Positions 1 to 6,364 of a stretch of DNA of 22,951 nucleotides are shown one piece after another. Source of the stretch: Euryarchaeota archaeon UBA602 (GTDB lineage: Archaea > Thermoplasmatota > Poseidoniia > Poseidoniales > Thalassarchaeaceae); assembly GCA_002498455.1 (NCBI GenBank), contig DAHO01000096.1, positions 1 through 22,951 of the forward strand, written 5' to 3'. Made by a program: the position numbers and the translations under genes. Within the stretch, counting starts at the first letter, position 1. Each line of letters opens with the position of its first letter. A model generated the notes under the pieces. It was not told the DNA's origin, searched no databases, and worked only from the letters and a program-made list of their open reading frames with translations.

Positions 1-42
1 CTCTTGGCACAGGCTGAAGTGCTGTCTTGAATTCGAAGCGCC

Positions 43-393
43 ATGGAATCTCTCGAAACACTCAGTCAGTTGCTCTGTGGTTCGACGCTCATGCTCTGGG
101 TTCTCATCGCCACATTCTCACGTACGGATCGTTCAGAAAATCAGGCACAATGGGCGATGTTCGGTTTGGCCTTACTGACAATGGCATCACTGATTTTATT
201 GGACTTACAAGGAGGTAGCCTATGGGGTTCAACATACATGCCAAAACCACTCGCAGTGCTCTGTTTGGCATTTGCATTCATGGCTCGTCTCAACATCAAA
301 GGACGAAACATATCACAGGGGATGAATCCGCATCAAATCATGAAACAAAACCGAGAAAGTGAAGACAATTCTGTTAGCGATTCCTGCGAATAA
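43..393 (+). CDS. Small hypothetical three-helix membrane protein
   Basis: I do not recognise this 116-residue protein. It shows three hydrophobic stretches that look like membrane helices (about residues 8-25, 38-54 and 66-83), followed by a polar tail of about 30 residues with many Asn, Gln and Ser. No enzymatic motif is visible. The ATG at 43 has no clear Shine-Dalgarno sequence, so the transcript may be leaderless or the gene may follow another gene beyond the window edge. Its last 20 bases overlap the 3' end of the convergent secreted-protein gene. The hydrophobic pattern supports a real membrane protein, but it could still be a chance reading frame. Confidence 0.5.
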   Translation: MESLETLSQLLCGSTLMLWVLIATFSRTDRSENQAQWAMFGLALLTMASLILLDLQGGSLWGSTYMPKPLAVLCLAFAFMARLNIKGRNISQGMNPHQIMKQNRESEDNSVSDSCE

Positions 394-1198
394 TGAATGT
401 CGGACTCTCGGGGATTGTGGGCTCTTGACCATACTGAAACATTCGCTCTTTTCTTATTGCATCAAAACGGGCTTCCATTCGATTATCGCCGATATTTTTC
501 TGCTGCATATTCTGTAGCCAAATAATCCGAGCCCTTTTCCTTCGAACGATTCCAATCAGAGCCAATCCCATGATTAAAACGAGTAATCCAGCATTCAAAC
601 TGGAAAATTCCCAGGGTGTGTGTTCTGACAACCAATCTGCTGTTTCATCCATGATGGTACTGAACAAGGAAAAGCTTGGAGTCGATTGACTCTGACCTTG
701 ACTGTCCAATCCCGCCCATTCTTCTCCAGTAACCTCAGTTGGCAACTCAAAAATTTCGGAAGGAGAACCATTGGCACGTGCATACACCTGCAGTTTCGCC
801 ATTGTAATGCCTTGAGAAAGACCGACCAAGTTAATCTTCAACTCAATTCTCTGTTCTGAATCAATCGTGTAAGTCTCTCCAATAAATCGATTGGTCAGGT
901 GCACCCCTTCGTCAACTTCAACATAGACACTGACGGCTATCGGTCCTTCATTGCGAATCGTACATGTGAACGTTACCGGTTCAGCCAAATCCAATTTTGC
1001 GACCGGGGGGTCACAGCCTGTCGAGAAAACGGGTTCGTGCACATCTGGATTGTTGGGATATGCGTCAGCACCATCCCAGACCGTGAATCCTTCTCTGGGG
1101 TTCTCAAAACCGTCACCATCAGTATCTTCAGCGGATGCGATGGGGGTCAACATCATCAGTAGAGCAAGCGCAAAAGCGATTGCTCGTAATTTGTTCAC
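374..1198 (-). CDS. Secreted membrane-anchored protein with an N-terminal DTDGDG motif
   Basis: This 274-residue protein starts with a signal peptide (about residues 1-23, ending ASA). Right after it comes an acidic DTDGDGFENP segment, typical of thrombospondin type-3-like calcium-binding motifs in archaeal surface proteins. The middle (about 55-165) is predicted beta-rich, containing NEGP and regularly spaced hydrophobic strands, and resembles an Ig-like or CARDB-like extracellular domain. One membrane helix lies at about 202-218, followed by a basic stop-transfer sequence (RRKRAR) and a cytoplasmic tail of about 55 residues. Translation begins at a GTG that shares four bases (GTGA) with the stop codon of the upstream Nfu gene, so the two are probably translationally coupled. 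The exact function is unknown; a surface or envelope role is inferred. Confidence 0.75.
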   Translation of the reverse strand: MNKLRAIAFALALLMMLTPIASAEDTDGDGFENPREGFTVWDGADAYPNNPDVHEPVFSTGCDPPVAKLDLAEPVTFTCTIRNEGPIAVSVYVEVDEGVHLTNRFIGETYTIDSEQRIELKINLVGLSQGITMAKLQVYARANGSPSEIFELPTEVTGEEWAGLDSQGQSQSTPSFSLFSTIMDETADWLSEHTPWEFSSLNAGLLVLIMGLALIGIVRRKRARIIWLQNMQQKNIGDNRMEARFDAIRKERMFQYGQEPTIPESPTFIIRRNR

Positions 1199-1479
1199 GC
1201 CTCTGACTTGAGTTTGTCATCTATAAATGCGCGCATGTAAGCAGGCAATTCACCATTAACAAATACCACATCGTTGACTTGATCAAGTTTCATCAGTGAA
1301 TAATAAATCTGCATGGCAGTCATTGGGGTACTGCTGCAACCTGTACAACCGCCCTCCAAACCAATCATGACGATGCCATCGGTTGTATCGATGACATTGA
1401 CGACTCCGTCGTGTGCGTCAAGAACGGCTTGTACGGGTCCAACATTTTCCAAAATCAATTGTCGGTCGACCTCTGCCAT
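1195..1479 (-). CDS. NifU-like (Nfu) Fe-S cluster scaffold protein
   Basis: The product is a 94-residue single-domain protein of the NifU C-terminal (Nfu) family, which carries or transfers Fe-S clusters. The family CxxC motif is present in GGCTGCSS (Cys45 and Cys48), which would bind a 4Fe-4S cluster at a dimer interface. The helix before it (LENVGPVQAVLDAHDG) and the helix after it (TPMTAMQIYYSL) fit the family layout. The ATG at 1479 is chosen because the domain begins right there; an in-frame ATG at 1509 would add ten residues unlike the family. The gene ends with a 4-bp overlap into the secreted DTDGDG protein gene and lies divergently, about 52 bp away, from the glutamine amidotransferase gene. 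Confidence 0.82.
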   Translation of the reverse strand: MAEVDRQLILENVGPVQAVLDAHDGVVNVIDTTDGIVMIGLEGGCTGCSSTPMTAMQIYYSLMKLDQVNDVVFVNGELPAYMRAFIDDKLKSEA

Positions 1480-1531
1480 GATGAGATGGAGCAGGCGGAG
1501 GGCTTTCAACCCAACCCTCTATCGGGGATGT

Positions 1532-2251
1532 ATGACAAGGGTTGTTCTTCTTGACCTTCTCGTCGAACGACCGGCGTTTGGACAAGGGGGGAATGCCGAA
1601 ATCATGGTACATTTCGCTCCCGCGGAATGTCTCTTGCTTACTCCTCAACTCGATAATCGTGAGTCTTACCTCTCAGAATGGGAGTCCAATGGGGTGACAT
1701 ACAGGCGAATCGATGTTCCTGAATCAATCATTGATTTGGAACCTGATGCCGTCATTTGTTCCGGCTCAAAAGCGAATGTCAGTAATTGGGAGCCGTGGAT
1801 GGATGATGCGGCTCGTGTTCTGCAACAAGCAGTTTCAGCGAACATTCCAGTTCTCGGGATTTGCTTCGGTCATCAATTGCTTTGTAAGGCGCTTGGAGGA
1901 GAGGTTGAGCGGTCATCAAAGAGGACAGATTCAGTATCGCCGCTATTTTCAGTTGGAATGGATACTTTGCTTTCCCCGACACGTAAAGGTCTGTTTACGC
2001 ACCAAGACCACGTCACTCGCCTGCCCCCGGGTGCACGTCGGATTATTTCTGCGAAACATTGTGAGAATGCGGGCATGCGAATTGCGGGGAAACCTGTTTG
2101 GGGAGTTCAATTTCATCCAGAGGCCAGTCGTGCAGTGATTGATCAGGCACATGCGGATGGAGATATGGACGACGCGGAATTTGAAGCCTTTGAACCCGAG
2201 CACGATGGCGGCAAATTATTGGCAGCCTTCGCGAAACTCTGCATGCCCTAA
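1532..2251 (+). CDS. Class I glutamine amidotransferase (GuaA glutaminase-like)
   Basis: This 239-residue protein is a free-standing class I glutamine amidotransferase, which releases ammonia from glutamine for a partner enzyme or acts on gamma-glutamyl compounds. The nucleophile Cys111 lies in the motif GICFGHQLL, and the His195 and Glu197 pair lies in VQFHPEAS, so the triad is intact. The motif THQDHV resembles the SHGDEV loop of GMP synthetase glutaminase domains. The length fits GMP synthase subunit A, but an acidic extra segment (about 208-225) and a longer N-terminus make a GuaA-like paralogue more likely than the true GMP synthetase subunit. No synthetase partner is adjacent. The ATG at 1532 is chosen because upstream in-frame sequence overlaps the divergent Nfu gene. 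Confidence 0.8.
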   Translation: MTRVVLLDLLVERPAFGQGGNAEIMVHFAPAECLLLTPQLDNRESYLSEWESNGVTYRRIDVPESIIDLEPDAVICSGSKANVSNWEPWMDDAARVLQQAVSANIPVLGICFGHQLLCKALGGEVERSSKRTDSVSPLFSVGMDTLLSPTRKGLFTHQDHVTRLPPGARRIISAKHCENAGMRIAGKPVWGVQFHPEASRAVIDQAHADGDMDDAEFEAFEPEHDGGKLLAAFAKLCMP

Positions 2252-2253
2252 AA

Positions 2254-2269
2254 TGGCCCTTTAGGGCCA
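2254..2269 (+). terminator. Hairpin with U-run after the amidotransferase gene
   Basis: Three bases after the TAA stop there is a 6-bp perfect stem (TGGCCC / GGGCCA) with a TTTA loop, followed after one base by TTTT. An A-run on the left side mirrors the T-run. This looks like a factor-independent 3' end signal for the amidotransferase transcript, separating it from hppA. Archaeal termination often needs only the T-run, so the role of the hairpin is inferred. Confidence 0.5.
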
Positions 2270-2286
2270 GTTTTCTCGCCCTTGGG

Positions 2287-2293
2287 ATTATAT
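2287..2293 (+). promoter_or_regulatory. Probable archaeal TATA box for hppA
   Basis: The A/T-rich ATTATAT stands out in a GC-rich 80-bp spacer, about 39 bases before the GTG start of hppA. With normal archaeal spacing, transcription would start near 2316 and leave a short leader. That leader holds GAGGG (2321-2325), a Shine-Dalgarno-like site 6 bases before the GTG at 2332. Confidence 0.45.
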
Positions 2294-2331
2294 GGGTGAC
2301 GTAGGTCGGCCGCCCAACCAGAGGGATAACC

Positions 2332-4461
2332 GTGGAAGGAACAGAAGTTGGTATGTTGGGTATTGGCGCTGGAGTTTTCGGGCTCATAATTGCGTTTTTA
2401 CTGTACAGAAAAGTAGATTCAATTGAGATCAAAAACGAAACAGTTGCGAAAATTACGCAGCGAATTCAAGATGGGGCAATGGCATTCCTGTACGCTGAGT
2501 ATAGAATGCTAAGCATGTTCATTATCGCCGTCGCCGCGATTTTATTCTTCGGTGGCGAGGATAATGGTCTTGGAATGCACACAATGATTGCATTCATCAT
2601 TGGTGCGCTGTGCAGTGTAGCGGCCGGTTTCTCGGGCATGCGTGCCGCAACCAGTGCAAATGGTAGAACCGCTCAGGCTGCTGCAGACGGTCTCTCTCAA
2701 CCATCCGAGGGTTCTCAACCCAAGGGAGTACACCACAAGAGAGGCCAAGCAATGGCACTCGAAACTTCCTACAACGGAGGTGCAGTCATGGGCCTTGCAG
2801 TTGGTGGATTGGGACTGCTTGGAATTTCACTCATGTACTACTTCACTCAGACAGAATTCTTGACAGTAGAAAATATTGCAGGATTCGGTATGGGTGCATC
2901 ATCCATTGCACTCTTCGCGCGTGTAGGCGGTGGAATTTACACCAAAGCCGCTGATGTCGGCGCGGATCTCGTCGGTAAGGTCGAAGCAGGGATTCCTGAA
3001 GATGATCCTCGTAACCCCGGTGTCATTGCCGACAACGTGGGTGACAATGTTGGTGACGTTGCAGGCATGGGCGCCGATATTTTCGAGTCATTCGTTGGCA
3101 GTATCATTGCAGCCATGGTGATTGCAGCAGCAAATGCTGATACCTTGGGTGATGATTACCTGATGATTCCAATTGTATTGGCAATCGTAGGCTACGTCGC
3201 CTCAATCATCGGCGTATTCTCGATTACAGCGATGAAGAATATGGATGCTGGCGCAGCCTTGCGCAATACTACGTTTATCGGAGCAGCCTTATTCATTGGT
3301 GGTGGATACTTCGCATTGGATTACATGGAGTTAGATACAACCGTCATCCAAGCCGTTGCGATCGGTTCAATTGTTGGGATTCTCATCGGCCTTGTGACCG
3401 AATATTACACAGGTATTGAGGATGTCTTTGGCTTCAAGGTCAAGGCCATTCCATACATTGGTGAAGCCAGCAAGACCGGTAGTGCAACCAACGCGATTGC
3501 AGGTCTTGCAGTTGGAATGCAATCTGTGTTTGTACCCGTTGTTTTGATGGCAGCCGGTATCTTTGGTGCAAATCAGGTCATGGGTGGCGGAGATGCGGGC
3601 CTGTATGGAATCGCAATGGCTGCTATGGGAATGCTCGGTACTGTCGGTGTGACCATGACTGTCGATGCATACGGTCCGGTCGCAGACAATGCCGGCGGAA
3701 TCGCTGAAATGTCTGGACTTGGTAAGGAAGTTCGTGACATCACTGACGGATTGGATTCCATTGGAAACACAACCGCTGCCATTGGCAAGGGCTTCGCAAT
3801 TGGAAGTGCTGCCTTGACCGCACTTGCTCTGTTTGCAGCTTTCAAGACCAGTGCCGGACTAGAAGCACAAGATCTCAGCCTCACTGAGCCCATGGTCGTG
3901 ATTGGTCTTCTCATCGGTTCAGCCCTTCCCTTCGTGGTCGCGGCCATGACCATGAAGTCCGTCGGTCGTGCTGCTGAAGACATGATCACAGAAATTCGCC
4001 GCCAGTTCAAGGAAATCGATGGTTTGCTTGAAGGGCGTGAAGGTGTCGAGCCAGACAGCGCAACTTGTGTCGATATCTCGACAAAGGCAGCTCTGCGCGA
4101 AATGGTGTTGCCAGGCGTAGTGGCCGTAGGAAGCCCAGTAGTGATTGGTGTATTGCTTGGTAGTGCAGCATTGGGTGGCACCCTCGCAGGTGCAACCGCA
4201 ACCGGTGTTTTGATGGCCTTGTTCATGGCTAACGCAGGTGGTGCATGGGACAACGCCAAGAAGGCGATTGAGCAAGGAGAAATCGAAGGTGCAGCAAAGG
4301 GCGACGATGCCCACAACGCGGCAGTTGTCGGAGACACCATCGGTGATCCATTCAAGGACACCAGTGGACCTTCTCTCAACATTCTCATCAAGTTGATGAG
4401 TATTGTCAGCGTAGTCATCGCTGGTATGCTCTCCAAGGCTGGTGAACTCGGCACTCTCTGA
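2332..4461 (+). CDS. hppA: Membrane-bound ion-pumping pyrophosphatase, K+-dependent type
   Basis: This 709-residue polytopic protein hydrolyses cytoplasmic pyrophosphate and uses the energy to pump H+ (or Na+) across the membrane. Full length and all hallmark motifs are present: the Asp/Lys-rich pyrophosphate loop with DLVGKVEAGIPEDD (about 212-225), DNVGDNVGD (about 234-242), and the C-terminal GDTIGDPFKDTSGP. Residues Ala482 and Gly485 in GNTTAAIGKG are those of the K+-dependent class; K+-independent enzymes have Lys and Thr there. H+ versus Na+ pumping cannot be decided by eye. The GTG at 2332 has a good Shine-Dalgarno-like GAGGG; an ATG seven codons in is the alternative. The enzyme would recover energy from pyrophosphate made by biosynthesis, including nucleotide-sugar synthesis. 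Confidence 0.97.
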   Translation: MEGTEVGMLGIGAGVFGLIIAFLLYRKVDSIEIKNETVAKITQRIQDGAMAFLYAEYRMLSMFIIAVAAILFFGGEDNGLGMHTMIAFIIGALCSVAAGFSGMRAATSANGRTAQAAADGLSQPSEGSQPKGVHHKRGQAMALETSYNGGAVMGLAVGGLGLLGISLMYYFTQTEFLTVENIAGFGMGASSIALFARVGGGIYTKAADVGADLVGKVEAGIPEDDPRNPGVIADNVGDNVGDVAGMGADIFESFVGSIIAAMVIAAANADTLGDDYLMIPIVLAIVGYVASIIGVFSITAMKNMDAGAALRNTTFIGAALFIGGGYFALDYMELDTTVIQAVAIGSIVGILIGLVTEYYTGIEDVFGFKVKAIPYIGEASKTGSATNAIAGLAVGMQSVFVPVVLMAAGIFGANQVMGGGDAGLYGIAMAAMGMLGTVGVTMTVDAYGPVADNAGGIAEMSGLGKEVRDITDGLDSIGNTTAAIGKGFAIGSAALTALALFAAFKTSAGLEAQDLSLTEPMVVIGLLIGSALPFVVAAMTMKSVGRAAEDMITEIRRQFKEIDGLLEGREGVEPDSATCVDISTKAALREMVLPGVVAVGSPVVIGVLLGSAALGGTLAGATATGVLMALFMANAGGAWDNAKKAIEQGEIEGAAKGDDAHNAAVVGDTIGDPFKDTSGPSLNILIKLMSIVSVVIAGMLSKAGELGTL

Positions 4462-4496
4462 GAAGTTTGAAGAGAACCACACTACGAGGGTGCGCC

Positions 4497-5459
4497 ATGC
4501 GCACACCTGTGATGGTCCTGCTACTGCTCAGCGTCAGCCTTGCAGGTTGTCTTGAGAGTGGTAGTTCTCTCAACAACGGACCCGGAGATCCCGATTTGTC
4601 TGAACCTGCAGAGTGGCAGGTCGGACAATGGTGGTTGTACACTTTTTCCACACCCGAATGGGAGGATGATTCTGCACGATTGGTCGTCGCTGAAGACGAT
4701 GCGGAAGATGGCACAGCGTACATGCTGGCCATATCCAGTGAACGCGAAGCCAAGCGCCACGCGGTTCTCAATCACAACCCCTTCTTGGGCCGAATCACAC
4801 ATGACAACCTATCTGCATATGAAAATGGCAATCCACAAGCGGTTCTGAACTTCCCTCTTGAGTATGGCAAATCATGGTCATTCACATTGTTTGGAATTGG
4901 TTGGAATACCGAGGTCATTGGGATTAACAATGGAAAAGCAAGCATGTCAGCAACGTCAGCTGACGGGCAGACATTGTCCTACTCATACGATGGATGGGCT
5001 GGATTTATTGGTTCATTGACCTGGTACGATTCTGCCGAAGAATTGCAATTGAGAATGATGCTCACCGGCAGTGGAGAAGGTCATACCGGCAATGTTTGGT
5101 TCATACGTGCGGGCGATATTTTCTCAGAGGAATGGAATCATGAATCGGGTGCGCCTGAAGTTGAAATTACAGATTCATTCTTTGTTGGTGATCATCCTAG
5201 TCAAGGTCCCTACGACCAGATGATTTACTGGTTGGATGCAGAGATGGGTGGCGGGACAAGTAGTGGTTCACTGACACTTCGAGACCACAATTCAGCATCC
5301 GCATTAACAAGGCAATGGGGCTCAGGGGCCAAGGAATCAGGAAATCTCGGCACCATTCCTTATCCCAGTGGAGATTACACTTTGACCATCACGCAAACTG
5401 GAGATTCTTACATCCGCTTGGTTGTGGCTGGCGGGTTGACAAACTCATGGGAACTGTGA
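4497..5459 (+). CDS. Secreted lipoprotein of unknown function
   Basis: This 320-residue protein begins with a short basic N-terminus, a hydrophobic core (VMVLLLLSVSLAGC) and a lipobox LAGC, with Cys18 as the likely lipidation site. After it comes a Ser/Asn/Gly/Pro-rich linker and then a domain rich in Trp, Tyr and Gly with alternating hydrophobic residues, consistent with an all-beta extracellular fold. No catalytic motif is recognised. The ATG at 4497 is preferred over an upstream in-frame TTG because GAGGG lies 6 bases before it and the signal peptide begins directly there. It starts 35 bp after hppA and ends 8 bp before the serine hydrolase gene, so it could be read through from hppA and is probably cotranscribed with the hydrolase. 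Confidence 0.78.
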   Translation: MRTPVMVLLLLSVSLAGCLESGSSLNNGPGDPDLSEPAEWQVGQWWLYTFSTPEWEDDSARLVVAEDDAEDGTAYMLAISSEREAKRHAVLNHNPFLGRITHDNLSAYENGNPQAVLNFPLEYGKSWSFTLFGIGWNTEVIGINNGKASMSATSADGQTLSYSYDGWAGFIGSLTWYDSAEELQLRMMLTGSGEGHTGNVWFIRAGDIFSEEWNHESGAPEVEITDSFFVGDHPSQGPYDQMIYWLDAEMGGGTSSGSLTLRDHNSASALTRQWGSGAKESGNLGTIPYPSGDYTLTITQTGDSYIRLVVAGGLTNSWEL

Positions 5460-5467
5460 GGGATTCA

Positions 5468-6061
5468 ATGGGCACATTTGTCATGCTCCACGGTTTGACG
5501 GGTACACCAGATATGATTCGACCATTGGCCGAATCCATGTGCCCTAAGGGCTGGGATATCTTGTTGCCCGAAGGCCCCTTCAAGCATCCAGAACGCGGCA
5601 GCGCTTGGTGGATTCGAGATGCGCCCCCTGACACTCCACTCGATGGAAACTCCCTCACTCAAGTCGATGAAAGTCTGGCCTCACTTGTTTCTCAAATGCC
5701 TCAGGGTCCACTGATTGTGGGAGGCTTCAGTCAGGGCAGTGCTCTGGCCCAAGAATTATTGTCGACAGAATTTGCAGCGCAAATCTACGGTGTCATTGTC
5801 ATTGGAGGAAAGAGTGCAAGACCGGTTGAGCTTCGTCTATCACTTAATGGAGGAGTGCCCAAGAGGATGATTTCCATGCACGGTGAATCCGATCATATCG
5901 TACCAATGTGGCAGGCGGACCAAACGGTCGAAATTTTTGAGGAGGCCGGTTGGGATGTCACTGTTCTCCGTCATCACAAAGGCCACATGGTTAATCTCGC
6001 CCAACAACAATCGCTGATCGATTGGGTTGAAAATACTGCCAAAAATGTAGACAACGGTTGA
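5468..6061 (+). CDS. Alpha/beta hydrolase, phospholipase/carboxylesterase type
   Basis: This 197-residue cytoplasmic protein belongs to the small serine esterase (YpfH / acyl-protein thioesterase-like) group. It shows the oxyanion segment LHGLTGTP near the N-terminus, the nucleophile elbow GGFSQGS (Ser88), the acid Asp142 in HGESDHIVP and the base His173 in HHKGHMV. The HGESDHIVP motif is characteristic of the family. The natural substrate is unknown; short acyl esters are typical. The ATG at 5468 is preferred over one seven codons upstream because GAGGG (5458-5462) sits 5 bases before it and because it lies just after the lipoprotein stop codon. The two genes probably form an operon with the glutaredoxin gene 25 bp downstream. 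Confidence 0.85.
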   Translation: MGTFVMLHGLTGTPDMIRPLAESMCPKGWDILLPEGPFKHPERGSAWWIRDAPPDTPLDGNSLTQVDESLASLVSQMPQGPLIVGGFSQGSALAQELLSTEFAAQIYGVIVIGGKSARPVELRLSLNGGVPKRMISMHGESDHIVPMWQADQTVEIFEEAGWDVTVLRHHKGHMVNLAQQQSLIDWVENTAKNVDNG

Positions 6062-6086
6062 TGAAGGCCAACCCTTTACGGAATGT

Positions 6087-6356
6087 ATGGGCGAACGAGC
6101 GATGGCACTTCTGAATCGAGCCGATACTGATTTTTTCATTGTCAGTACAAACGTCTGTCCTTACTGTTTCAAGGCCAAGCGGTATCTCGATGGGCACAAA
6201 TTGTCATGGTCAGAAGTCAATGTTCAGAATGATCGAGAATTGAGGATGGAATTCGTAGCCATGACGGGGCATCGAACGGTCCCCATCGTCTTCGATGTCC
6301 GGGGTCCCAATCCAGTGTTTGTAGGCGGTTCAGACAACTTAGAGGATTATCTCTGA
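6087..6356 (+). CDS. Glutaredoxin
   Basis: This 89-residue protein has the thioredoxin-fold glutaredoxin layout. The active site is CPYC (Cys24 and Cys27) after the first beta strand, the cis-proline loop is TVP (64-66), and the GG near the end (VGGSDNL) belongs to the glutathione-binding surface. It would reduce disulfides or mixed disulfides in the cytoplasm. It could start at 6087 or at the ATG at 6102; neither has a strong ribosome binding site. The stop codon abuts, with no spacer, the stop codon of the convergent M28-transporter gene. Confidence 0.93.
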   Translation: MGERAMALLNRADTDFFIVSTNVCPYCFKAKRYLDGHKLSWSEVNVQNDRELRMEFVAMTGHRTVPIVFDVRGPNPVFVGGSDNLEDYL

Positions 6357-6364
6357 TTAATCAG
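6353..6364. other. 12-bp perfect palindrome spanning two abutting stop codons
   Basis: The sequence CTGATTAATCAG is its own reverse complement. It contains the glutaredoxin stop TGA (6354-6356) and, read on the other strand, the TAA stop (6359-6357) of the peptidase-transporter gene. The convergent genes therefore have zero intergenic bases. It has no T-run and no loop, so it is not an obvious hairpin terminator. Confidence 0.6.

Noticed and set aside
1313..1531. Upstream extension of the glutamine amidotransferase frame
   Set aside because: It would overlap the divergent Nfu gene, and its residues show no amidotransferase similarity. The family-like sequence starts at the ATG at 1532.
3573..4454. 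293-codon minus-strand open frame inside hppA
   Set aside because: It lies wholly antisense to conserved pyrophosphatase motifs, is Ala/Pro/Ser-rich and has no domain; a codon-bias shadow.
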